This document shows, piece after piece, positions 1 to 8,103 of a stretch of 64,000 bases of DNA. This DNA is from JALZVT01 sp039029135 (lineage in GTDB: Bacteria > Pseudomonadota > Gammaproteobacteria > Pseudomonadales > Azotimanducaceae): the NCBI GenBank assembly GCA_039029135.1, contig JBCCGT010000020.1:40522-104521 (forward strand), written 5' to 3'. The notes below the pieces were generated by a model. It did no database searches. It was not told the origin of the DNA and was given only the letters and a program-made list of their open reading frames with translations. The position numbers and the translations under genes are program-made. Within the stretch, counting starts at the first letter, position 1, and each line of letters starts with the position of its first letter.

Positions 1-1484
1 TCGTAGCCGTCCTTGCCGACCTTGCGCGCGGTGCCGGTTTTACCGCCGACGCGAAAACCCGCGATCGCGCCTTCGGGCGCGGTGCCCTCGGGCGCGACGA
101 CGCCCGCAAGCATCTGCCGCACGGCGCGCGCGGCGTCAGGCTCGAACTGGGTCGGCGGTGGGGGTGCTGCGCGATCGTGGCGCAGCACGGTCACCGGATG
201 CGCCGCTCCGTCGTTGGCCAGCGCGGCGTAGCCCTGCGCGAGCTGCAGCGGCGTCACCGAAAAACCGTAGCCGTAGCCCAGCGCCACGCGCGACAGCGGA
301 TCGCGCTGGGCGGGCAGGCTGCCCGCGGCTTCGCCCGGCAAACCCAAACCGGTCTGTCGACCGAAGCCGGCGCGCGCGAAGGCGTCGCGCACGCTGTCCT
401 CCGGCAGCGCCAGCACGATCTTGCTGACGCCGACCTGGCTGGATTTCTGCAGCACGCCGCCGAGGTCGAGCACGCCGCGATTGCCGGGATCCTGGATCAG
501 TTTTTTGCCGACGGTTATGAAACCCGGCGTCGTGTCGACGCGGCTGTCGACGTCGAACGCGTCGCTTTCGAGTGCCGCGATCAGCGTCAGCGGCTTCACC
601 GTCGAGCCCGGCTCGAACGTGTCCGTGACCGCGCGGTTGCGCATGCGGTCGAACTCGCGCGCGATCGCGTTCGGGTTGTAGGCGGGCTGATTCACCAGCG
701 CGAGCACCTCGCCGCTGGACGGTCGCAGCATGACGAGCGAACCGGAACGCGCGCCGTGACTGCTGACCGCCGCTTCGAGCTCTCGATGGGCGACGTACTG
801 CAGACGCTGGTCGATGCTGAGATACAGATCGCGACCGAAACGCGCGGGCGCAATAGTCGCCAGGTCTTTCACGTTGCGGCCGCGGCGATCGCGCAGCACG
901 CGCTTGCTGCCATTCTCGCCGCGCAGGCTGTCGTCGAAGGCGAGCTCGACACCCTCCAGGCCCTGGTCGTCGATGTCTGTGACGCCGACAAGATGCGCCG
1001 TCGACGCGCCCGCGGGATAGTAGCGGCGATATTCGCGATGCAGGCCGACGCCGGGGAGCGACAGCGCCAGTACCCGATCGGCCACGCTCGGCTCCAGCCG
1101 CCGCCGCAGCCAGACGAACGACTTGCCGGCTTGCGCGGCGAGCGTATCGGTCAGCTCGCGGCGAGCGTAGCCGAGCGCATCCGCGAGCTGCGCGGCCTGC
1201 TGTGCGCTCAGTTCCTCACGCGCGTCGAAGGACACGGACACGACGGGCGTGCTGACCGCGAGCGGTTCGCCGTGGCGATCGTAGATCACACCGCGATGCG
1301 CCGGCACCGCTTCGATGCGCACCGCACGCGCAGAGCCCTGACGAACGAGGAAGTCGCGCTCGTCCACCGCAAGCTGCACAACGCGCCCGGCGACGACCAC
1401 GACGGCGCCGACCAGCAGGCTGACGACCAGCGCGTGGCGCCAGACGGGCAGGGCAGGCGGCGGCGTTCGTTTGCGATTCGCCAT
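1..1484 (-). CDS. ftsI: FtsI / penicillin-binding protein 3, 3' end outside the window
   Basis: Septal peptidoglycan DD-transpeptidase that works with FtsW in the divisome, in the inner membrane facing the periplasm. About 494 residues are present. An N-terminal membrane segment (around residues 15-40) is followed by the PBP dimerisation domain and the transpeptidase domain. The catalytic SxxK motif is in GSTVKP (Ser294), an SSQVGVSK stretch follows, and the KTGT motif is near residue 482. Family members run to about 570-590 residues, so roughly 80 C-terminal residues lie beyond the left edge. The ATG at 1484 overlaps the ftsL stop codon (ATGA), which indicates translational coupling within the dcw cluster. 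Confidence 0.97.
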   Translation of the reverse strand, partial: MANRKRTPPPALPVWRHALVVSLLVGAVVVVAGRVVQLAVDERDFLVRQGSARAVRIEAVPAHRGVIYDRHGEPLAVSTPVVSVSFDAREELSAQQAAQLADALGYARRELTDTLAAQAGKSFVWLRRRLEPSVADRVLALSLPGVGLHREYRRYYPAGASTAHLVGVTDIDDQGLEGVELAFDDSLRGENGSKRVLRDRRGRNVKDLATIAPARFGRDLYLSIDQRLQYVAHRELEAAVSSHGARSGSLVMLRPSSGEVLALVNQPAYNPNAIAREFDRMRNRAVTDTFEPGSTVKPLTLIAALESDAFDVDSRVDTTPGFITVGKKLIQDPGNRGVLDLGGVLQKSSQVGVSKIVLALPEDSVRDAFARAGFGRQTGLGLPGEAAGSLPAQRDPLSRVALGYGYGFSVTPLQLAQGYAALANDGAAHPVTVLRHDRAAPPPPTQFEPDAARAVRQMLAGVVAPEGTAPEGAIAGFRVGGKTGTARKVGKDGY

Positions 1485-1798
1485 CAGTCGCCTTTACCCC
1501 CGAGACCCCGGCGATCCCCGAGGCTGCCGACGGTCTGCGGAAAGCGCATGCCGAGCTGCTGCTCTGCAAGCAGATCGACGCTGCGGTGGCTCGCCAGCGC
1601 CGCGCGTTCCAGCAGCAGGCGGCTGTGCTCCGCCAGCAGGCGATCGTGCTGGATGCGCTGGCTCTGCAGTTCGCCGTGCAGGCTGCGCATCTCCTGACTG
1701 GCCCGCGACGCCTCGACGCCGAGCAGCACGCAAACGCCGAGCGCGAGCGCGCACAGCAGCGCGAGCCGCCAGGGCGACTTGGCACTGTCCGCGGTCAC
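1484..1798 (-). CDS. ftsL: Cell division protein FtsL
   Basis: Small bitopic divisome protein that forms the FtsQLB complex and activates FtsWI. It has 104 residues: a short cytoplasmic tail, one transmembrane helix (about residues 11-28, LALLCALALGVCVLLGV) and a periplasmic coiled coil rich in Leu/Arg/Glu (about 30-80). The C-terminal LGMRFP-type motif, usually found where FtsL contacts its partners, is present. It starts with GTG at 1798, overlapping the rsmH stop codon, and its stop overlaps the ftsI start. Sequence conservation in this family is low, so the call rests on topology, size and position between rsmH and ftsI. Confidence 0.93.
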   Translation of the reverse strand: MTADSAKSPWRLALLCALALGVCVLLGVEASRASQEMRSLHGELQSQRIQHDRLLAEHSRLLLERAALASHRSVDLLAEQQLGMRFPQTVGSLGDRRGLGGKGD

Positions 1799-2727
1799 GC
1801 GAGCCGCTCCACCGTGCGCAGCACCGCGCTGCGCGCGCGGGGGTTGGTCTCGACCTCTGCGGCCGCCGGCTTGACGCGCTTATGCAGCTTCGCGCGACGG
1901 GGACCGTGCGCCTTGATCAGGTCGGCCTCGCGAATCGGCAGGCGGCGCGGCACGTCGGGGGGCGCGGCGAGATCGCGAAAGGCGCGCTTCACCAGTCGAT
2001 CTTCTAGCGAGTGAAAGCTGATGACCGCCAGGCGACCGCCCGGACGCAGCAGATTCCAGGCGGCGGGCAGCGCGCGCTCGATCTGGCCGAGCTCGTCGTT
2101 GATGAAGATGCGGATCGCCTGGAACACGCGCGTGGCGGCGTGCTTGTTGCGGTCCGGCCGCGGCTGCGCGGCGGCGACGACGGTCGCGAGCTCCACGGTG
2201 GTCTGCAGCGGGCGCGCGCGCTCGATCTCGCGCGCGATGCGGCGCGCGAAGCGCTCCTCGCCGTAATCGCGAAAGACGCGCTCCATCTCGGCGGCCGGGG
2301 CCGCGTTCAGCCAGTCGGCGGCGGTCTGGCCGGCGCTCTGGTCCATCCGCATGTCGAGCGGGCCGGCCGCGCGAAAGCTGAATCCGCGCTCGGCCTGGTC
2401 GAGCTGCGGCGACGACACCCCCAGATCGAACATCACGCCATCGACCTCGGTGTGCCCGTGGCGCGAGGCGAGTGCCGCGATGGCGTCGAAGGCGCCGTGC
2501 TCGGCCTGCACCCGGGCGTCTTCTGCCTGCAACGCGCGCGCCTCGGCAAGTGCTGCACTGTCGCGGTCGAGCACCAGCAGCGTCGCGTCCGGCGCGAGCC
2601 GCTCGAGCAGCGCGCGCGAGTGGCCGCCGCGGCCGAAGGTTGCGTCGACGTAGGTGCCGGAGGTGTCGGTAAGCACCGCGTCGAGCAGTTCCTGCAGTAA
2701 CACGGGGAGGTGGGCGGCGGCGCTCAA
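1795..2727 (-). CDS. rsmH: 16S rRNA (cytosine1402-N4)-methyltransferase RsmH
   Basis: SAM-dependent methyltransferase that makes the N4-methyl group of m4Cm1402 in the 30S P-site. Its 310 residues match the family length. Visible signatures are HLPVLLQELL at the N-terminus, the SAM-binding VDATFGRGGHS, and the late motif ISFHSLEDRLVKRAFR. The start is taken as TTG at 2727 because the conserved N-terminus begins immediately after it and no ATG or GTG precedes it nearby. That TTG overlaps the mraZ TGA, and its own stop overlaps ftsL GTG. RsmI, which adds the 2'-O-methyl group to the same nucleotide, is encoded 2 kb away. Confidence 0.97.
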   Translation of the reverse strand: MSAAAHLPVLLQELLDAVLTDTSGTYVDATFGRGGHSRALLERLAPDATLLVLDRDSAALAEARALQAEDARVQAEHGAFDAIAALASRHGHTEVDGVMFDLGVSSPQLDQAERGFSFRAAGPLDMRMDQSAGQTAADWLNAAPAAEMERVFRDYGEERFARRIAREIERARPLQTTVELATVVAAAQPRPDRNKHAATRVFQAIRIFINDELGQIERALPAAWNLLRPGGRLAVISFHSLEDRLVKRAFRDLAAPPDVPRRLPIREADLIKAHGPRRAKLHKRVKPAAAEVETNPRARSAVLRTVERLA

Positions 2728-3182
2728 ATCGAGAATCCGTTTAGTTCATCCAGCTCATCCAGCGTGCGAATCGCGTCGCTGTCGAGCCAGCTGTTCTTGC
2801 GCTCGGTCCAGTTCGCCTCGTCCCAGATCTCGACCTTGTTGCCCTGGCCGACCAGCACGATCTGCTTGCCCAAGCCCGCGTGCTCACGCAGCGGCTTCGG
2901 CAGCAGCAGGCGGCCCTGCCCATCGAGTTCAAGATCGGTCGCGTGACCGATCATCAGCCGCTGCACCGTGCGGATGTCGCGGCGCACGTTGGCGAGATTG
3001 ACGAGGGTGTCCTGCACCCGCTCCCACGCGGACAGCGGATACAGCAGCAGCGCACGCTCGGCCAGGTCGATGGTGACGACCACGCGACCCTCGGCCTCGC
3101 CCTGCATCTGCTCGCGCACGCGCGCGGGCACCAGCAAGCGGGACTTGCCGTCGAGGGTGACCTTGTTGATGCCCCGAAACAC
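2724..3182 (-). CDS. mraZ: Transcriptional regulator MraZ
   Basis: Ring-forming AbrB-fold DNA-binding protein and first gene of the dcw cluster; it represses its own promoter. It has 152 residues with the expected duplicated DXXXR architecture: LDGKSRLLVPARVRE near the N-terminus and LDGQGRLLLPKPLRE in the second half. The start is placed at GTG 3182 because the family begins with M-F-R-G; a longer frame back to a GTG at 3257 adds residues without homology. No strong Shine-Dalgarno sequence precedes 3182. The operator repeats it should bind lie about 155 bp upstream (3338-3363). Confidence 0.96.
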   Translation of the reverse strand: MFRGINKVTLDGKSRLLVPARVREQMQGEAEGRVVVTIDLAERALLLYPLSAWERVQDTLVNLANVRRDIRTVQRLMIGHATDLELDGQGRLLLPKPLREHAGLGKQIVLVGQGNKVEIWDEANWTERKNSWLDSDAIRTLDELDELNGFSI

Positions 3183-3337
3183 GCTGCTTGTGGTGGTATT
3201 TGGGCGTGGACGCGCAGCCGCACGGCACAGAGTGAGCGTGCCCGCAGATCGGCGCACCTCAGCGCGAACCGCCGAGTGAAATCAGCGTCTTAGACCCGAT
3301 CTAACCTCGAACGAGGCCGGATGCGGAGCCGGATTTC

Positions 3338-3363
3338 ACCCGCAAATACCCACTCTTTCCCAC
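3338..3363 (-). promoter_or_regulatory. MraZ operator (three 10-bp-phased TGGG-type repeats)
   Basis: Read on the minus strand, the site carries TGGG, TGGG and CGGG cores starting exactly 10 bp apart (plus-strand CCCA at 3359-3362, CCCA at 3349-3352, CCCG at 3339-3342). Known MraZ operators consist of GTGGG-type direct repeats with this one-turn spacing ahead of mraZ. The third core departs by one base. The assignment combines observed spacing with established MraZ biology. Confidence 0.75.
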
Positions 3364-3613
3364 TTTATTCCAGAAGCGGCGACCCTAAAGGGGCACCCCT
3401 GTGGAGTCAAGCGGGAAAACTAGGATAACTAACGGAAATATAAGGATTTTTTTTATCGCGGATGGCGATTCGAAGCAAGTGTTCGGTGATTCTGTACGAG
3501 TATTAGTCGCTTGAGGACAGAAGCTAGAAAATACTTTAAGAGTCGCCTGTTGCTCTATCCGCGGACTAGCCTCCCTGATCCCCTCATCCAGAATCAAGGC
3601 ATATGTCGCTGCT

Positions 3614-3680
3614 CTGATATCAGACTGATATATCTCTAAAGTATATCTTTTCCGGTATAATCCGGCTGCTGAACGGGAGA
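3614..3680 (+). promoter_or_regulatory. vapBC promoter/operator and ribosome binding site
   Basis: A perfect palindrome CTGATATCAG (3614-3623) is followed by a second TGATAT 11 bp downstream within a GATATATC palindrome (3627-3634). TGATAT repeats one helical turn apart are a plausible operator for the VapBC complex. A consensus -10 TATAAT lies at 3656-3661; no good -35 is seen. GGGAGA at 3675-3680 is the Shine-Dalgarno for vapB. Autoregulation is inferred from the family. Confidence 0.55.
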
Positions 3681-3684
3681 TTCC

Positions 3685-3960
3685 ATGTCCGATCCCAATA
3701 GCAACGACTCCGCCCGAGTCTTCATGTCCGGTAAGTCGCAAGCCGTGCGACTGCCGAAGAAATACCGTTTCCCCGCGGACTGCGACATGGTGTCAATCCG
3801 CCGGGTCGGCGACGCCCTGATTCTCACGCCGCGCTACGAGACCTGGGACAGCCTGCTCGCCGCAATGGGGCCGGCCGATGACGGCTTCGAAACCGCGACG
3901 TTGGGCGCCCGACAAGAGGAGCTGCCCGACGACCAACCAAGGGCGCACTTTGACGAATGA
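3685..3960 (+). CDS. vapB: VapB-type antitoxin
   Basis: Antitoxin with an N-terminal AbrB/SpoVT swapped-hairpin DNA-binding domain and a C-terminal toxin-neutralising tail. In its 91 residues the characteristic segment FMSGKSQAVRLPKKYRFP (about residues 13-30) matches VapB/MazE-like proteins, followed by the acidic, disordered-looking C-terminus that binds the toxin. It overlaps vapC by 4 bp (ATGA), the normal operon arrangement, and should autorepress the operator just upstream. The pair sits in an AT-richer patch between two conserved housekeeping loci, consistent with acquisition by transfer. Confidence 0.9.
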   Translation: MSDPNSNDSARVFMSGKSQAVRLPKKYRFPADCDMVSIRRVGDALILTPRYETWDSLLAAMGPADDGFETATLGARQEELPDDQPRAHFDE

Positions 3961-4367
3961 GCGCATCCGGGGCGGATCCGCGGCACGCCGCGATGCTGGA
4001 TACGGACACCTGCATCTACGCCATTAATCGCCGACCGAATCTGACGCTGCGGACGCCGCTGCACCGCTGCTGCGTCTCAAGCGTCGTGCGCGGCGAGCTC
4101 GAATACGGCTTATTGAACAGCGAGCGTCGGCCGACAACGCGGGCCAATCTGGAACGCTTCCTTGGGAGCCTGTCGATCCGAGACGTTACGGAAACGGTGG
4201 CCGTCGCTTACGCGCACATCCGCTTTGCGCTGCGCGCGCAGCCTATCGGGCCGACGGACCTGTGGATTGCCGCGCACGCCATTGCGCTCGACCTGCCGCT
4301 CGTCACCAACAACACGCGCGAGTTTGCGCGCGTGCCCGATCTGCGGGTCGAGAACTGGCTGGGTTAG
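3957..4367 (+). CDS. vapC: VapC toxin, PIN-domain ribonuclease
   Basis: Mg-dependent PIN-domain RNase toxin; relatives cleave tRNA or rRNA. In 136 residues the acidic catalytic residues are all visible: Asp in MLDTDTCIYAIN (residues 13-24), Glu in RGELEYG, Asp in GPTDLWIAAHA, and the closing TNNTREF motif, so the enzyme looks intact. The ATG at 3957 overlaps the vapB stop. An internal ATG at 3993 gives the more usual VapC N-terminus (MLDTDTC) and may be the real start, but it has no clear ribosome binding site. The actual RNA target cannot be read from sequence. Confidence 0.9.
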   Translation: MSASGADPRHAAMLDTDTCIYAINRRPNLTLRTPLHRCCVSSVVRGELEYGLLNSERRPTTRANLERFLGSLSIRDVTETVAVAYAHIRFALRAQPIGPTDLWIAAHAIALDLPLVTNNTREFARVPDLRVENWLG

Positions 4368-4399
4368 TTCCGTCGAGCGCAGACGAGAACGGATGCAAC

Positions 4400-4410
4400 A
4401 AGAAAAAAAT
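4400..4410 (-). terminator. T-rich 3' tail of rnpB
   Basis: Immediately after the terminal helix of RNase P RNA the minus strand reads ATTTTTTTCT. A U-run following the closing GC helix is consistent with intrinsic termination of rnpB. Confidence 0.6.
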
Positions 4411-4764
<354 letters not shown>

Positions 4765-4787
4765 GGGTGGAAGGATAACAGGAGGGG

Positions 4788-4845
4788 GTTTTGGACACCC
4801 ACGCAGGAAGGGGCTTTTCAGCAGTTTTGGAGTTTTGGACACCCA
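4788..4845. repeat. Two copies of GTTTTGGACACCCA
   Basis: An exact 14-nt direct repeat occurs at 4788-4801 and 4832-4845, 44 bp apart, in the short gap between rnpB and rsmI, upstream of rnpB. A related GTTTTGGAG string lies between them. Function is unknown; it could be a regulatory site for rnpB or remnants of a small mobile repeat. Confidence 0.55.
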
Positions 4846-4861
4846 TACCGCGGTGCGGGCG

Positions 4862-5713
4862 CTACTCCGACTCCTGATCGGGTTTGCGCGCCAGTGCCTG
4901 CTGATACAGCGCGCGCTTCGACGCCCCCGTCGCACGGGCGGTAAGACGCGCGGCCTGGGCGGGCGGCAGTTCCTCGAGCAGCACGTCGAGCAGCGCGGTT
5001 GCCGCGCCCACATCACGCTCCTCACCGGAACCCGCAACCACCAGCGCGAACTCGCCCCGCACCGCGTCGCGTGCGGTGAGTTGGTGCTTACATTCCGGCG
5101 CGGTCCCGTAAAGCAGCGACTCGTGCAGCTTGGTCAGCTCGCGCCCAATAAAGAGCAGCCGATCTGGCGCCAGCGCAGCGATGTCGTCGAGCAGCTGGGT
5201 AATGCGATGCACCGACTCGAACAGCAGGGTCGCGGCCGGGCGCGCGAGCAGGGCCTCGATCGCCGCACGACGGGTCTTACCCTTGGCCGGCAGAAAACCG
5301 GCAAAGACATAATCAGTGAGCGGGATCGGGCACGCCGACAGCAGGGTCGACGCGGCGCTGGGTCCCGGCAGCGGGACGACGCGCGGGCGGCGCTCGGTCG
5401 GGGTCTCCCACAGCGTCCGCAGCAACACATGGCCGGGGTCCGACACCTGCGGCGTGCCGGCGTCGCTGACCAGTGCAATGTCCTCGCCGGCCTGCAGCCG
5501 GGCTAGTAGCGCGGGGGCCTGGTCGCGCTCGTTGTGCTCGTGCACCGCGATCAGGGTCGGCGCCGGAACACCCAGCAGCCCAAGCAGTTTGCGACATTGC
5601 CGCGTGTCCTCGGCGGCAATGACGCCTACCGCAGAAAGCACGGCGCGCGCACGCTCGGTGATATCCTGCAGGTTCCCGATCGGTGTAGGCACGATGTACA
5701 AAACGCCTGACAT
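4862..5713 (-). CDS. rsmI: 16S rRNA (cytidine1402-2'-O)-methyltransferase RsmI
   Basis: SAM-dependent tetrapyrrole-methylase-fold enzyme that 2'-O-methylates C1402 of 16S rRNA. In its 283 residues the family signatures LYIVPTPIGNLQDIT (N-terminus), AAEDTRQCRKLL, LVSDAGTPQVSDPG and PLPGPSAASTLLSACP are all present, and the length is typical. It starts at ATG 5713; this start region overlaps the first codons of the divergent lpoA by about 20 bp, so the two promoters must lie inside the opposing gene starts. Confidence 0.97.
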   Translation of the reverse strand: MSGVLYIVPTPIGNLQDITERARAVLSAVGVIAAEDTRQCRKLLGLLGVPAPTLIAVHEHNERDQAPALLARLQAGEDIALVSDAGTPQVSDPGHVLLRTLWETPTERRPRVVPLPGPSAASTLLSACPIPLTDYVFAGFLPAKGKTRRAAIEALLARPAATLLFESVHRITQLLDDIAALAPDRLLFIGRELTKLHESLLYGTAPECKHQLTARDAVRGEFALVVAGSGEERDVGAATALLDVLLEELPPAQAARLTARATGASKRALYQQALARKPDQESE

Positions 5714-7628
5714 TTCTTACCCGCCGCCTCGGCCGCACGCCAACATTAGACGGCGCGCGCCGCTGCGCTTCCTCGCCGTGATGATCGGCATTGTGCTGCT
5801 CGCCGCCTGTGAAAGCACGCCAACGCGCCCGCCGGACGCGGGAGTAGAGGTCGCAACCCCCGAAGCGATCGTCACCGCCAGCGCCGACGCGCTGGTGAAC
5901 GCCGCACAGGCAGCGCCGCCGGAGACGGCCGCCATGCTCTGGTTGGAGGCCGCCGCTGCGCTGGTCGCGGAATCGCGGCTGGAGGAGGCGTCCGCCGCCC
6001 TCGCAGAAGCCGAGCGCTTCGAACTGGACGAGGACGGCATCTTCGAACGCGACGCGATCGCCATCAGCATGCTGTTGGCGCGCAACGACCTGCGCGGCGC
6101 GCGCGGCGCACTACGCCGATTGCTGCCGGTGACCGACGACCAGGACAAGCGCTACCGCGGCCTCGCGCTCGAGCTCGCCAACCGCCATCGGGATCCTGCG
6201 CTGATCGCCGACCGCCTGCTGGCACAGGGTCCGCCGCCAGCGCGGGCCCAGTTCAATAACTACATCGCTCAGACCTGGCATCACATCGGCCGCGCACCCC
6301 ACGCCGCGGTGCAGGCGCGCCTGCGCGGGGGGCCGCGCCAGACGCGAGACTGGTGGCAGCTACGCGCCGACATGCTGGCTGCGTTCGACCACAAGGGCGA
6401 GCGGCGCGCGCTGCTGCGCTGGCAGGCGACCCATCCGCGCCATCCGCTAAGCGAGGCGTTGCCGCCGTCGCTCGCCGCACTGCGCGAGGCCACGCCGACA
6501 CAGCGGCATCTGGTGCTGCTGGTCCCTCAGAGTGGGCCGCTTGCCGCCGCCGGACGTGCCGTGCGCGACGGTTTTCTGGCCGCGCAGCTCCATCAGGGCG
6601 CAGCGGCGACTCATCGCATTACGGTGCTGGACAGCGCGGCGGCGCCCATCGAGCGTCTCTACGCCGACGCCGCGGCGCTCGCGCCCGACGCGATCGTCGG
6701 GCCGCTGGACAAAAAGCGCGTCGCGCAACTGAACGCGCTGAACCCCGAGGTGCCGACGCTGCTGCTGAACTATCTGCCAGATAACGCGCGCCCGGCAGAC
6801 AAGGTGCTGCAGCTTGGCATCGCGGTCGAAGATGAGTCATATGCCATCGCCAGCCGCCTGCGCGCAGAGAACATCGAGCGCGTGCTGCTGCTGCACAACG
6901 AAAAGGCCTGGTCGCTGCGCGCCAAGGAGGCGCTGTTGGACGCGCTCGCCAGCGTCGGCCTTGGCGGCAACATCGAAGACACAACGGGCGCATTAGCCAC
7001 CTCAGTAGTGGGTGTCGCGAGCTCGCCTAGCGTCACCCAACTGACCCAGGTCGTCGGCCGCGCGTTTCTCGTCGACGGCAGCCACGCGCGGCATCGCCGA
7101 CTGCAGCAGATCCTCGGCACCGAGATCGAGTTCGTGCCGCGCGCGCGCCGCGACACGGACGCCGTGGTCGCCTTCCTGGACGGTCCGGAGGCGCGCGCGC
7201 TGCGGCCGGCGCTGAAGTTCCACTTCTCCGATCACCTGCCGGTTTACACCTCGTCACAGGCGCTGCGGCGGGTGGCCAAACGCGATCTGCGCGATCTGCG
7301 CGGCTTCAACGTCTGCGAGATTCCCTGGCGACTCGACAACTCCGGGCTCAAGGGCGAGGTCACTAGCGCCTTCAGCGGCAGCAGCGGCTCGACCGCGTCC
7401 CTCTATGCCCTCGGAATCGACGCGTTTCGCATCGGCGATCGACTGCCCAGCGCGCTGAGCGATTCGAGTCTGAGGCTGCTCGGCGCAACCGGCGAGCTAT
7501 CTATCGACGTGGCGGGCAAGCTGCGACGCGACCTGGCGTGGCATTCGATCGGGCCAGACGGCCTGACGCCGCTGCCGCCTCCCGAGGACACAACGCTACC
7601 GGGGTCTAGCACCGCCGCAGGCGAGTGA
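5694..7628 (+). CDS. lpoA: LpoA-like outer-membrane lipoprotein, activator of PBP1a
   Basis: Outer-membrane lipoprotein that reaches through the periplasm to stimulate penicillin-binding protein 1a. It is 644 residues from ATG 5694. A basic n-region, hydrophobic core and LAAC lipobox give lipidated Cys39. The N-terminal half is helical and TPR-like; the C-terminal half has the periplasmic-binding-protein fold of LpoA (HLVLLVPQSGPLAAAGRAVRDGFLAA). The frame is open further upstream but 5694 is the only ATG giving a sensible signal peptide. It overlaps yraN by 4 bp. Confidence 0.92.
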   Translation: MYKTPDISYPPPRPHANIRRRAPLRFLAVMIGIVLLAACESTPTRPPDAGVEVATPEAIVTASADALVNAAQAAPPETAAMLWLEAAAALVAESRLEEASAALAEAERFELDEDGIFERDAIAISMLLARNDLRGARGALRRLLPVTDDQDKRYRGLALELANRHRDPALIADRLLAQGPPPARAQFNNYIAQTWHHIGRAPHAAVQARLRGGPRQTRDWWQLRADMLAAFDHKGERRALLRWQATHPRHPLSEALPPSLAALREATPTQRHLVLLVPQSGPLAAAGRAVRDGFLAAQLHQGAAATHRITVLDSAAAPIERLYADAAALAPDAIVGPLDKKRVAQLNALNPEVPTLLLNYLPDNARPADKVLQLGIAVEDESYAIASRLRAENIERVLLLHNEKAWSLRAKEALLDALASVGLGGNIEDTTGALATSVVGVASSPSVTQLTQVVGRAFLVDGSHARHRRLQQILGTEIEFVPRARRDTDAVVAFLDGPEARALRPALKFHFSDHLPVYTSSQALRRVAKRDLRDLRGFNVCEIPWRLDNSGLKGEVTSAFSGSSGSTASLYALGIDAFRIGDRLPSALSDSSLRLLGATGELSIDVAGKLRRDLAWHSIGPDGLTPLPPPEDTTLPGSSTAAGE

Positions 7629-8002
7629 CGCGAGGCGCCAGCAGGGCGCAGCTTGGTGCGCGTATGGAGCATCTCGCGGCCGTGCACCTGCGCGCCGCCG
7701 GAATGCGCATCATCGCGCGCAACTATCGCTGTCGCCTGGGCGAGATCGATCTGGTCGGCGAACGCGCCGGCTGCCTGCACTTCGTCGAGGTGCGCTATCG
7801 CCGCTCGACACGCTTCGGCGGCGCCGCGGCGTCAGTGACCCTGGCCAAGCAGGCCAGGATCGCTCGCACTGCCAGCCATTTCCTCAGCCGCCATCCACGC
7901 TACGGCCGCGCGCGCTGCACGTTTGACGTGGTTACTGTCGTCCACGCAAACTCTAGGCCCGAGATCGAATGGCTGACCGGCGCGTTCGCTGCGCCGGGTT
8001 GA
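7625..8002 (+). CDS. yraN: YraN/UPF0102 family endonuclease-like protein
   Basis: Small protein of the Holliday-junction-resolvase-like restriction endonuclease fold. In 125 residues the motif order is intact: an N-terminal G-x-x-x-E (GARMEHLAA), RNYRCRLGEIDLVG, then FVEVRYR, corresponding to the E-D-ExK-like metal site, although the usual EVK(T/Y)R is here EVRYR. Start is GTG 7625 overlapping the lpoA TGA. Cellular function is not established for the family. In most relatives the next gene is diaA, which is absent here. Confidence 0.9.
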   Translation: MTRGASRAQLGARMEHLAAVHLRAAGMRIIARNYRCRLGEIDLVGERAGCLHFVEVRYRRSTRFGGAAASVTLAKQARIARTASHFLSRHPRYGRARCTFDVVTVVHANSRPEIEWLTGAFAAPG

Positions 8003-8103
8003 TTACACCTTTACGCACTGGCTCTGACGCCGCTGCACGCCCTTCGACGCGTCCTCGACTGCTTGCGACGCGACTGAATGAACACCTCACGAGGTTTCTC
8101 GAT

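Larger units (their letters stand above)
3183..3684. other. Intergenic region mraZ-vapB, AT-rich
   Basis: About 500 bp between the divergent mraZ and vapB genes. The mraZ-proximal part holds the MraZ operator and must contain the dcw promoter. From about 3400 to 3670 base composition becomes visibly AT-richer than the flanks and ends in the vapBC control region. A minus-strand frame of 118 codons (3385-3741) runs through it but resembles nothing and overlaps the vapB start, so it is not annotated as a gene. Confidence 0.6.

Noticed and set aside
177..1697. 506-codon plus-strand frame opposite ftsI/ftsL
   Set aside because: Arg-rich composition typical of an antisense shadow in high-GC DNA; the minus strand encodes FtsI with all catalytic motifs.
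3385..3741. 118-codon minus-strand frame in the mraZ-vapB gap
   Set aside because: It crosses the vapBC control region and vapB start, shows no recognisable motif and lies in AT-rich DNA; better explained as intergenic.
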